NCBI RefSeq assembly: GCF_013201935.1
Contig: NZ_CP053833.1
Span: 1,240,001-1,304,000, forward strand
DNA length: 64,000 nt
Direction: 5' to 3'
Source of the DNA: Arcobacter cloacae
GTDB taxonomy: Bacteria > Campylobacterota > Campylobacteria > Campylobacterales > Arcobacteraceae
This document shows positions 1 to 8,071 of the stretch, one piece after another (position 1 is the first letter of the stretch; the number at the start of each line of letters is the position of its first letter). Under the pieces are notes generated by a model. That model did no database searches. It saw nothing but the letters and a program-made list of their open reading frames with translations, and had not been told where the DNA came from. A program made the translations under genes and the position numbers.

Positions 1-2386
1 AACAGCAATTAGAACTGGTTTTGAAGCTGATGATATTGTAGCATCAATTGCCCATGATGCAAAACTAAAAGGTTTAGAAGTTCGAATTGTATCTCATGAT
101 AAAGATTTATATCAATTAATAGATGATGATACAATTTATTTATTTGACCCAACTAAAAAAGTTATTATAAATGAAGAAAAATGTTTTGAAAAATATGGAG
201 TTCATCCCTCACAATTTACAGATTATCAATCACTTTTAGGTGATAGTGCTGATAATATTCCTGGAGTTAAAGGAATTGGAGCAAAAACTGCTGAAGCACT
301 TATAAAAGAGTTTGGAACTTTAGAAAATATCTATGCAAATATTGAAAATATAACTAAAAAAAGAACTAAAGAGTTATTACTTGAAGGTAAAGAGATGGCA
401 TTTATCTCTAAAAAACTTGTAACTTTATCAAAAGATTGCCATGTGATTGATAATCTTGAAGAGTTTGTTTTACCCCTTGAAAATCCTATATTGAAAATTA
501 GTGATATATTAAACAAATATGATATGCATAAAATCTTAGAAAAAGTAAGTAAAAATGGAATGTCCTATAAAACAGAAATTCCAAGAGAAATAGAAAAAAA
601 AGATGACAAATTAGAATATATTTTACTTGATAATGAACATAGTTTATCATTAGTTATAAATACAATTCCAAGAGATTCTATTATCTCTTTTGACACAGAA
701 ACTACTGATATTGATGTAACAAAAGCTAAAATAGTTGGATTTTCTTTTGCCTATGAAGAAAATAAAGCCTATTACGTTCCAATTGCACATTCATATCTAG
801 GAGTTGGAAATCAAATATCAATGGAAGCGGCACGTCAAGCTATTGTTCAATTAAATAGATTTAAATTAGTATTACAAAATTTTAAATATGATTATCAAAT
901 AATAAAATATAATTTTGATATTGAATTAAAACTTTATGCAGATACTATGATTTTATCTTGGCTTTTAAACACAAATGAAAAAGTAGGGCTTGATTATCAA
1001 ATTGATAAACATTTTAGGCATAAAATGATTAGTTTTTCAGATGTTGTAAAAAAAGGTGAAAATTTCTCAAATGTAGAAATATCAAAAGCTTGTGAATATG
1101 CTGCTGAAGATGCTTTAATGACTTTGAAATTATTTCAAAAACAATTAGAAATATTTAAAGAAAAAAATGAAGAAGAGATTTTGAAACTTGCGTTTGATGT
1201 GGAATTTGAGTTTATTTATGTATTAGCAGAAATGGAAAATAATGGAATAAAAATTGATGTAAATCTTTTGAAAGAGTATAAAGAAAAAAGCAATAAATAT
1301 ATTAGTGAATTAACTTCACAAATTCATCAAGTAAGTGGAGTTGAGTTTAATATCAATTCAACAAAACAATTAGGTGTAGTTTTATTTGAAACTTTAGGTC
1401 TAGCAACATCTAAAAAAACAAAAACAGGTTATAGTACAGATGAAGCTGTTTTAAGTGGTCTTGTTGATGAACATCCTGTAATTCCTTTACTTTTAAAATA
1501 TAGAGAAGCTTATAAATTACAATCAACTTATATAGAACCATTGTTAGAACTTGGATTAAAAAATAGTGATAATCGAGTTCATACTTCATTTTTACATACA
1601 GGAACAGCAACAGGAAGATTAAGTTCAAAAAACCCAAATTTACAAAATATTCCAGTTGGAAGTGATTCAATATTACAAATAAGACAAGCCTTTATTCCAA
1701 AAGAAGGATATAAGCTAGTTGGAGTTGATTATTCTCAAATAGAGCTAAGATTATTGGCTCATTTTAGTTGTGATGATGCTTTAGTAGAAGCATTTGAAAA
1801 TAATTTAGATATTCATTACCAAACTGCTGTTAAAATTTTTGGAGCAGAATTAGCAAAAGAAAAAAGAAATATTGCAAAATCAATAAATTTTGGATTATTG
1901 TATGGAATGGGAAGTAAAAAATTAGGAGATACTTTAGGAATTCCATCAAAAGAGGCTAAACTTTATATTGATTCATATTTTGAAGCATTTAAAAGTGTAA
2001 AAGATTATTTAAAATCAATTGAAGATTTTGCTTACACAAATGGTTATGTGAAAACATTATTAAATAGAAAAAGATTATTTGACTTTGATTCAGCTAATGC
2101 AATGATGAAGGCTGCTTATTTAAGAGAGGCTGTAAATACACTATTTCAGGGAAGTGCGGCTGATTTGATTAAGCTTTCTATGATAAAAATCTATGAAAAA
2201 TATAAAAATAACAATAATATGAGATTACTTTTGCAAATTCATGATGAATTGATTTTTGAAGTAAAAGAAGAAGTTATAGAAGAGATATGTAACGATTTAA
2301 AGGCAATAATGGAAAGTATATGTAAATTAAATGTTCCTTTAAAAGTTTCAGTTGCAATAGGAAATTCTTGGCAAGAACTTAAATAA
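1..2386 (+). CDS. polA: DNA polymerase I (5' end outside the window)
   Basis: The reading frame is open from base 2, so the gene begins upstream of the window. The first ~130 residues are the end of the 5'-3' flap-nuclease domain, with the helix-hairpin-helix region GDSADNIPGVKGIGAKTAE. A 3'-5' proofreading domain follows; the acidic motif FDTETTDID and the later YAAEDALMT are present, so proofreading looks intact. The polymerase domain carries motif A (DYSQIELRLLAHF), motif B (KRNIAKSINFGLLYG) and motif C (QIHDELIFEV). It replaces RNA primers and fills repair gaps. The ATG at 395 is internal, not the gene start. Confidence 0.97.
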   Translation, partial: TAIRTGFEADDIVASIAHDAKLKGLEVRIVSHDKDLYQLIDDDTIYLFDPTKKVIINEEKCFEKYGVHPSQFTDYQSLLGDSADNIPGVKGIGAKTAEALIKEFGTLENIYANIENITKKRTKELLLEGKEMAFISKKLVTLSKDCHVIDNLEEFVLPLENPILKISDILNKYDMHKILEKVSKNGMSYKTEIPREIEKKDDKLEYILLDNEHSLSLVINTIPRDSIISFDTETTDIDVTKAKIVGFSFAYEENKAYYVPIAHSYLGVGNQISMEAARQAIVQLNRFKLVLQNFKYDYQIIKYNFDIELKLYADTMILSWLLNTNEKVGLDYQIDKHFRHKMISFSDVVKKGENFSNVEISKACEYAAEDALMTLKLFQKQLEIFKEKNEEEILKLAFDVEFEFIYVLAEMENNGIKIDVNLLKEYKEKSNKYISELTSQIHQVSGVEFNINSTKQLGVVLFETLGLATSKKTKTGYSTDEAVLSGLVDEHPVIPLLLKYREAYKLQSTYIEPLLELGLKNSDNRVHTSFLHTGTATGRLSSKNPNLQNIPVGSDSILQIRQAFIPKEGYKLVGVDYSQIELRLLAHFSCDDALVEAFENNLDIHYQTAVKIFGAELAKEKRNIAKSINFGLLYGMGSKKLGDTLGIPSKEAKLYIDSYFEAFKSVKDYLKSIEDFAYTNGYVKTLLNRKRLFDFDSANAMMKAAYLREAVNTLFQGSAADLIKLSMIKIYEKYKNNNNMRLLLQIHDELIFEVKEEVIEEICNDLKAIMESICKLNVPLKVSVAIGNSWQELK

Positions 2387-2418
2387 AGATAAAATTTATC
2401 TAAATTATAATTTTTTCT

Positions 2419-2447
2419 TTGACAAATAAAGAAATTTTTGTTATTAT
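2419..2447 (+). promoter_or_regulatory. sigma70-type promoter for the 2481 response regulator
   Basis: TTGACA (2419-2424) and TATTAT (2442-2447) are separated by 17 bases, an ideal sigma70 spacing. They lie in the short gap between polA and the next gene. An alternative -10, TATAAC, lies at 2448-2453. Confidence 0.5.
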
Positions 2448-2480
2448 TATAACTTAAACCAATTATTAAAGAGTAATATT

Positions 2481-3185
2481 ATGTTAAAAACAGTAAGAAA
2501 TATAAGAAAGCTATACAACGCGAAGCTACTTTTTATAAGTAGTGATGAGTCTGTTAAGCATGCTATAGAAAGTGAATTCGATGATTATTTCAAAGAATTA
2601 AAAATGACTTCAACTATTGAAGATGCTTTATCTTTAGCTTGTTCAAATAATTATGATATGTGTATTATTGATGCAGATAATGAAAATGTTTCGTTCTCTG
2701 AATTATGTTCACAATTGTCTCAGTTTGCACCAACTTTACCAAAAATAGTTATATCAAGTTCTGATGATAACGAAAATATAGTTACAGCGATTAATTCAGG
2801 TGCTTATACTTTTTTATCTAAACCTTTAAGAGCAAAAGATGTAAAACTAGCTGTTATTATGTGTTTAAATCAGACAAAAAGAGGTGACAAAATAGAGTTT
2901 GAAAATGGTATATATTTTGATGAATATAGAGACCAATTTTTTAAATCGGGTGGAGTATTAATAGACTTTACTAGATTAGAAAAAGCATTTTTAAAGCTAT
3001 TAATTACAAGAAGAAATGAAATTACTGATTATGATACAATTAAAGATGTAGTATGGAAAGGCAAAGATATGTCTATTTATACTATGAGAAATATTGTAAA
3101 TAAAATTAGACAAAAAACTTATTACGAAATTATAAAAAATCATTCTAATAAGGGTTATACAATCGATATTAGTAAAAATAATTAG
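2481..3185 (+). CDS. OmpR-type response regulator (orphan)
   Basis: 234 residues. An N-terminal receiver domain (~13-130) is followed by a C-terminal winged-helix DNA-binding domain (~150-230, ending in a GYTI strand as in OmpR/PhoB proteins). The probable phospho-acceptor is Asp64 in CIIDAD, with Lys114 in the SKPL motif. The N-terminal acidic pocket is weaker than usual (SSDES). No histidine kinase is adjacent, so its partner must be elsewhere, or it may act without phosphorylation. The target genes cannot be told from the sequence. Confidence 0.8.
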   Translation: MLKTVRNIRKLYNAKLLFISSDESVKHAIESEFDDYFKELKMTSTIEDALSLACSNNYDMCIIDADNENVSFSELCSQLSQFAPTLPKIVISSSDDNENIVTAINSGAYTFLSKPLRAKDVKLAVIMCLNQTKRGDKIEFENGIYFDEYRDQFFKSGGVLIDFTRLEKAFLKLLITRRNEITDYDTIKDVVWKGKDMSIYTMRNIVNKIRQKTYYEIIKNHSNKGYTIDISKNN

Positions 3186-3223
3186 TGGTATTATTTGCAA
3201 AATCCAATTAATAAAGTTATAAT

Positions 3224-3418
3224 ATGGAAGAAATGATTGTTCCTAAGCAAGAGTTAATCAAAATGTTTGAAGAACATAAAATCGAAGACACAGGTCGGGG
3301 TTGGATTATGGATGGTAAGGTAGTTGAAATAATTGCCTTACATGAAGTGGAACCGAAATTTCTTCAAGATGTAACTAATGCAAAGTTTTACAAACTAATA
3401 ATAAAAGGTAATAAGTAA
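3224..3418 (+). CDS. small conserved-type hypothetical protein
   Basis: 64 residues, soluble, with no signal peptide or recognised motif. It starts at ATG 3224; a second ATG at 3233 is possible. Its stop codon overlaps the start of the next gene by one base (TAATG), suggesting translational coupling. I do not recognise a function. Confidence 0.6.
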   Translation: MEEMIVPKQELIKMFEEHKIEDTGRGWIMDGKVVEIIALHEVEPKFLQDVTNAKFYKLIIKGNK

Positions 3419-3690
3419 TGTCCCATTGCCCATTTTGCAAAAAAAAGATTGCTATGAGTAAAGCTTTTTGTTCAAGAAGCTGTAAAGAGAATTATTTTCA
3501 ACTAATAGCTATTCAAGTACCAAAACCTTTTTTGAAAAGGATTTTTGTTTTTTGTACGCCTGAACAAAGAGAAGTAGAGATAGAAAATTTTGCAAGTAGG
3601 CATGGTTGGAGAATTGATTTATTAAAAAACAAAATTGTAGAATTAGCTGTAGAATCTGGATATACTAAAGAGATAAAACTAAATAGTTGA
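3418..3690 (+). CDS. small zinc-ribbon-like protein
   Basis: 90 residues. The N-terminus holds CPFCKKK then CSRSCKEN, a CxxC...CxxxC arrangement typical of small zinc-binding treble-clef or FCS-like proteins. The rest is basic and helical. It is coupled to the 3224 gene and ends inside a terminator hairpin shared with lgt. The function is unknown; nucleic-acid or protein binding is a guess from the zinc motif. Confidence 0.6.
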   Translation: MSHCPFCKKKIAMSKAFCSRSCKENYFQLIAIQVPKPFLKRIFVFCTPEQREVEIENFASRHGWRIDLLKNKIVELAVESGYTKEIKLNS

Positions 3691-3711
3691 TTAACTATTT
3701 AGTTTTTTTTT
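3675..3711. terminator. bidirectional terminator spanning two stop codons
   Basis: A perfect 14-bp stem (3675-3688 with 3693-3706), a 4-base loop GATT and a T run to 3711. It contains the stop codons of both convergent genes (TGA 3688-3690 on plus, TAA 3693-3691 on minus). The T run favours plus-strand termination; the A-rich left arm gives a shorter U tract on the minus strand. Confidence 0.85.
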
Positions 3712-4503
3712 GTTTAAATAAATAAGTACACAAATTCCTAAAACAATTAAAGATTGTAATATTCCCATAGTAAGCCAATTGTTATATAAAAAGCCTAATT
3801 GTGAATCTGGCTCTCTATAGAATTCTGCAATTATTCTAGCTATTGAATATAAAATTCCATACATCAATGCTAATTGACCATCAAATGTTTTTCTTTTTCT
3901 AAAATATACTAATATAGCAAATACTAATAATCCTTCCAAAATTGCTTCATAAATTTGAGAAGGGTGTCTTAAAATACCATCAACATATATTGCCCATGGA
4001 ACATCTGTTGTACGCCCAACTAATTCTTGATTGAAGAAATTACCAATTCTTCCAAACACATAAGCTGCACTAATTCCAAGAACAGCAATATCTGTTACAA
4101 ACCAAAAAGATATTTTATTTTTTCTACAGAATAAATAAGATGCAATTATAAATCCAAAAAATGCACCATGATAACTCATTCCTGAAATACCAGTATAAAC
4201 ACCATTTATATAAGGATTAAATATTTGCCATGGATGAGTTAAGTAATACATAGTATTTGTATCATAAAAAATTATATAACCAAGCCTTGCTCCTAAAATT
4301 ACACCAATTTCTGCCCACCAAATATATGAATCAAACAAATCATTTGATATTGGAAGTTTATCTTTTTTTATAAACCATTTAGCTATAAATATTGCACTTA
4401 ATAAAGCAAGTGCATACATAATTCCATACCAGTGAACAGCGATACTTCCTAAATTAAAAGCAATAGGATTAAAATGAGAATATATATTTTGCCAAAATTC
4501 CAT
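3691..4503 (-). CDS. lgt: phosphatidylglycerol-prolipoprotein diacylglyceryl transferase
   Basis: 270 residues, the usual length for Lgt. It transfers diacylglycerol from phosphatidylglycerol to the lipobox cysteine of prolipoproteins in the inner membrane. The family signature GRIGNFFNQE (~151-160) with the following LVGR, and HPSQIYEA (~180-187), are present together with about seven hydrophobic segments. It lies one base downstream of the Fe-S protein gene on the same strand, so the two are probably co-transcribed. Confidence 0.95.
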   Translation of the reverse strand: MEFWQNIYSHFNPIAFNLGSIAVHWYGIMYALALLSAIFIAKWFIKKDKLPISNDLFDSYIWWAEIGVILGARLGYIIFYDTNTMYYLTHPWQIFNPYINGVYTGISGMSYHGAFFGFIIASYLFCRKNKISFWFVTDIAVLGISAAYVFGRIGNFFNQELVGRTTDVPWAIYVDGILRHPSQIYEAILEGLLVFAILVYFRKRKTFDGQLALMYGILYSIARIIAEFYREPDSQLGFLYNNWLTMGILQSLIVLGICVLIYLNKKKLNS

Positions 4504-4504
4504 T

Positions 4505-5803
4505 CTAATTTTCCAAAGCTTCAGCTATTAATTCAATTGGATTTTTAAATTGAACATCAACATTTGCTAAATGCAAAGAGTTTGTTATTTGCATTCTACA
4601 TGCACTACATTCAGCACTTACAATTTGAGCTTTTGTATCTCTAATCATTGCTGCTTTTGGAGCACCTGCTGCTTTTGCAAAATCATATTTTTCAGTTTGC
4701 ATAGTAACTCCACCAAATCCACAACATCTATTTGAATCACTCATTTCTGTTAAAACATAATTTTGTTTTAATAGTGTTCTTGGCTCTTGCCAAACACCTT
4801 GCATTTTTTTAGCATGACAAGGGTCATGATAAGTTACAAGTTGGTCAAATTTTTTACCACTATTTGCTAACATATCCCTTAAACCTGTATTATTTTCAAG
4901 CCATTTTGTTGCTAAAAATATTTTTGAAGATAGTTTTGCTGCTCTTTCTTTCCATTGTGGTTGGTCATGTAAAAAATGTTCCCAATCTTTATTTATCATA
5001 GCGCTACATGTCGCTTCTGGAATGATAACAGCATCAACTTCATCTATCCATGATTCAAAATATTCAATATTATGTTTTACTAAATAATCTACCGTATCAA
5101 ATGCTCCTGTAAAATATGCAGGTGCTCCACAACAAAGTTGTTTTTTAGGAATCATAATATCTAAATCTAATTTTTTTAAAATTTTTACTAATGAATCACC
5201 CGTATTTGTATAAGTATAGTTACTCATACAACCAATAAAAATAGCAACTCTATTTTTTTTACCAACTTCTTCTTTTTTGTTTAAAGCTTTTATATTTGCT
5301 GGATATTTATTTAGAAAACTTTTACTATCTGCAAATGGTAAGGCTCTATCTTTTTTTACTATTGGAAGTGAGAATCTAGGCATTGCTGATTGTTTCTTAT
5401 GGTCAAGTTTTAAGGCACATGTTTGAAACATCCAACCTAACTTTGATAATAAATCCATAGTTTTTCTATGTCTTAAAAGATAAAAGAAAAATCTTTTATA
5501 CCAAGCAATTCCAAATTTTTGAGCAATATCTGAACGAACTTGTTCTATTATCATATCAGTTGGTAAATCATTAGGACAAACTTCTACACAGTTTGTACAT
5601 AAAAAACATGATTCAAATATATCTTTTGCAGTTTTATCTAATTCTAACTCATCTCTTTTATAAGCTCCAAGTAAATCTATAAATCCTCTAGGACTTGTAG
5701 CTTCATCTTGATTTATATTAAAGATTGTACAAACAGGTTTACATTTTCCACATTTTACACAGTCATCACTAATAGCTGTGTAATCAAATTTTTTTATAGC
5801 CAC
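4505..5803 (-). CDS. GlcF-like (Fe-S)-binding oxidoreductase subunit
   Basis: 432 residues. Two 4Fe-4S ferredoxin motifs lie at Cys15/18/21/25 and Cys66/69/72/76. Two CCG cysteine-rich domains follow, with LCCGAPAYF and RCCGFGGVT cores, as in the heterodisulfide-reductase subunit B/GlcF/LldE families. Such proteins pass electrons from a flavoprotein dehydrogenase to the quinone pool or a thiol partner. No FAD subunit (GlcD/GlpA-like) is adjacent, so the substrate is unknown. It is upstream of, and nearly abuts, lgt. Confidence 0.75.
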   Translation of the reverse strand: MAIKKFDYTAISDDCVKCGKCKPVCTIFNINQDEATSPRGFIDLLGAYKRDELELDKTAKDIFESCFLCTNCVEVCPNDLPTDMIIEQVRSDIAQKFGIAWYKRFFFYLLRHRKTMDLLSKLGWMFQTCALKLDHKKQSAMPRFSLPIVKKDRALPFADSKSFLNKYPANIKALNKKEEVGKKNRVAIFIGCMSNYTYTNTGDSLVKILKKLDLDIMIPKKQLCCGAPAYFTGAFDTVDYLVKHNIEYFESWIDEVDAVIIPEATCSAMINKDWEHFLHDQPQWKERAAKLSSKIFLATKWLENNTGLRDMLANSGKKFDQLVTYHDPCHAKKMQGVWQEPRTLLKQNYVLTEMSDSNRCCGFGGVTMQTEKYDFAKAAGAPKAAMIRDTKAQIVSAECSACRMQITNSLHLANVDVQFKNPIELIAEALEN

Positions 5804-5895
5804 TTTATAACCTTTAAAATTTTTAATATTTATAATAAAAATTTAATATACAAAAATTATAGTTAAAAGTTGGTAAATAGCCATTTTATAAAGCT

Positions 5896-6879
5896 TTACG
5901 GCAACTGAGATTTAGCTTTAATTTTCTCTTCTAGATTAAGATTTGTTCTATTTATTCCATAATTTATTAAATCCAAATACTCAATATTTGTTGTTTTCAT
6001 TTTTGCTTCATTATACAAATTATTTGCAATTTGTAATTTCCCCAATGCTTCATAAATCAAAGCAAGATTGTAAATAACTTCAAAACTATTTTGGTTTAGC
6101 TCTTTATCTAAAATTTCAAGTTGCGTTTTTGCAATATCTAAATTTGTATTACTTATTAATTCAACAATATTTTCAAATCTTTTTCTTTGTTCTTTTGTAT
6201 AAGAAAGATTATTTTCATCAAGTTCCTCTATAATATTTATATTAAAATAGACATAGTGAGGAGAAATATCATCAATTATATCGTTTGCTATTTCATTTGC
6301 TATTTGTGAATTTACTCTATATTTTTCTGAAGATAAAACCATATTAAAAGGATATGGTCTATCAAAACATACATTATCAAAGCTAGATTTGTCATAGGTT
6401 TTTGAGAAAATTATTTTATTTGTTATTGGTTGTATTAATTGTACATTTGTAGTTACGTTATATTCTCTATTTTCACAAGGAATATATCTAATAGAATACT
6501 CTATACAATCTTTTTTTTTATGTTTTTCATCATATCTATAATATCTACATCTTGAATAGTCAATCTCTTCTTTATAGTATGTTTGAAAACTAACAGAAGA
6601 GTTTAAAACCTCTCCCGTTATTATGGCATCAACTCCAAAAATATCATTTTTTAGAGTAAATACTCTTTTGTTATCAACAATTTTATTTACAATTTTGTTT
6701 TCTAAACTTAGTGTTTGATTTACATCATCATTTCTAAATCTTTCAATTTTTACTACATTTATTTTCTCTTTTTCTATTTTTGAAGGATGAAGAGTTCTAA
6801 CAGTTAGTTTTTTTGAACTACAAGCTGTGAAAAAATGAGATAAAATAATTATTAAACCAATAGAAAATAAATTTTTCAT
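5896..6879 (-). CDS. outer-membrane-type lipoprotein with C-terminal TPR-like helices
   Basis: 327 residues. The signal peptide ends in a lipobox FFTAC with Cys20 as lipidation site. The middle part is strand-rich, with several cysteines in a tyrosine-rich segment (SRCRYYRYDEKHKKKDC). The last ~90 residues look like one or two TPR helix pairs (FEVIYNLALIYEALGKLQIA). I recognise no specific family; the architecture resembles lipoproteins of cell-envelope assembly systems. It is monocistronic and divergent from rraA. Confidence 0.7.
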   Translation of the reverse strand: MKNLFSIGLIIILSHFFTACSSKKLTVRTLHPSKIEKEKINVVKIERFRNDDVNQTLSLENKIVNKIVDNKRVFTLKNDIFGVDAIITGEVLNSSVSFQTYYKEEIDYSRCRYYRYDEKHKKKDCIEYSIRYIPCENREYNVTTNVQLIQPITNKIIFSKTYDKSSFDNVCFDRPYPFNMVLSSEKYRVNSQIANEIANDIIDDISPHYVYFNINIIEELDENNLSYTKEQRKRFENIVELISNTNLDIAKTQLEILDKELNQNSFEVIYNLALIYEALGKLQIANNLYNEAKMKTTNIEYLDLINYGINRTNLNLEEKIKAKSQLP

Positions 6880-7013
6880 ATATAACCTTTTTTTTATTGC
6901 AAAATTATAACTTATTTGTATAAATAAAGTGTAATATCTATTAAATAAGAAAATTTTAATAGTAAAATGGAATAATAATAGTATTTATTAAGATTTATAA
7001 TTAAGGATGATTT

Positions 7014-7493
7014 ATGGGATTTTTTACAGCTGATTTATGTGATAACTTTAGTGAAAAAACTGAAGTTTTAGGACCTAATTTTAAGTTTTATGGTGGAAAT
7101 AAAAAATTTAAAGGTGAAGTAATAACTGTTAAATTAGATAAAAATAATAAAGATTTAGCTGCTTTATTAAAAAACAATAATGGAGTTGGAAAAGTTGTTG
7201 TTGTTGATGTAAATATGAGATATTTTGCAGTTGTTGGTGATAACTTAATGAAATTTGCAAATGATAATAAATATGAAGGAATTATCGTAAATGGTTATGT
7301 AAGAGATACAATTACTACAAGAGAGTTTGATATAGGTTTAGTGGCTAAAGGGACTTGTCCTAGAAAATATATCCCTGTTCAAGATGGGCAAATTGGTGTT
7401 CCTTTAGTTATTGATGATGTAGAGATTAATTCAGGTGATTATATATATGTTGATATTGATGGAATAGTTGTTTGTAAAGAGAAGTTGGTTTAA
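7014..7493 (+). CDS. rraA: RraA family protein (RNase E regulator-like)
   Basis: 159 residues, the length of proteobacterial RraA. Family hallmarks are TADLCDNF at the N-terminus, KFYGGNKKF, and VNGYVRDT followed by LVAKGTCPRK. RraA binds RNase E and inhibits it in Escherichia coli; many relatives act instead as oxaloacetate decarboxylases or aldolases. Campylobacterota are usually considered to lack RNase E, so the RNA role is uncertain. It is the first gene of an apparent operon, two bases before the GGCT-like gene. Confidence 0.85.
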   Translation: MGFFTADLCDNFSEKTEVLGPNFKFYGGNKKFKGEVITVKLDKNNKDLAALLKNNNGVGKVVVVDVNMRYFAVVGDNLMKFANDNKYEGIIVNGYVRDTITTREFDIGLVAKGTCPRKYIPVQDGQIGVPLVIDDVEINSGDYIYVDIDGIVVCKEKLV

Positions 7494-7495
7494 TC

Positions 7496-8071
7496 ATGTA
7501 TTTATTTGGATTTGGTTCTTTAATAAATCTAGCTTCAGCTCAAAAATCTTTTAAAAGAGTTTTAACTCAAAATGATTTAATAAGTGTAAAGATAAAAGGT
7601 TATGAAAGAGTTTGGAATGCTGTTGAATCAATAGAGTTTGAAGATGGCATTGTAAATGGAGTTTTTTTGAATATACAGAAAAATGAAAATTCTATTTTAT
7701 ATGGTGTTGTTATAAAAATTACAGAAGAAGAGCTAGATGTTTTAAAACTTAGAGAAAAAAATTATAGTTGTATAACTATAAAAAAAGAGTCTATATTAAC
7801 AAAAAATATAGATGATGATTTAATTGCATTTATGACTACTAAAGAAGACAAATTAGCAAAAAAAGATGACAAAAATTCTTTTATTCCTTTAAAATATACC
7901 CAAATAGTAAAAAATGCTTTGGAAAATTATGATGAAGAGTTTAAAGAAAATTTTAAACAAATTTTTGAAAATTATCCATTTGCTTTAAAAGCTGGAGATT
8001 ATACTTTTACAGACCCAATACAAAATAAAGCAGCAAGAGAAGGAACAAAAAATTACAATGATTCAAAATAG
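7496..8071 (+). CDS. gamma-glutamylcyclotransferase-like protein
   Basis: 191 residues. The N-terminal YLFGFGSLIN matches the substrate-binding YGSL-type loop of the GGCT/AIG2 fold, and the KITEEELDVLKLREKNY region is also typical. Enzymes of this fold cyclise gamma-glutamyl amines to 5-oxoproline, as in glutathione turnover. The two-base gap after rraA and a 14-base overlap with the next gene indicate one transcript. Co-transcription with ovoA raises the possibility of a link to thiol metabolism, which is inference only. Confidence 0.7.
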   Translation: MYLFGFGSLINLASAQKSFKRVLTQNDLISVKIKGYERVWNAVESIEFEDGIVNGVFLNIQKNENSILYGVVIKITEEELDVLKLREKNYSCITIKKESILTKNIDDDLIAFMTTKEDKLAKKDDKNSFIPLKYTQIVKNALENYDEEFKENFKQIFENYPFALKAGDYTFTDPIQNKAAREGTKNYNDSK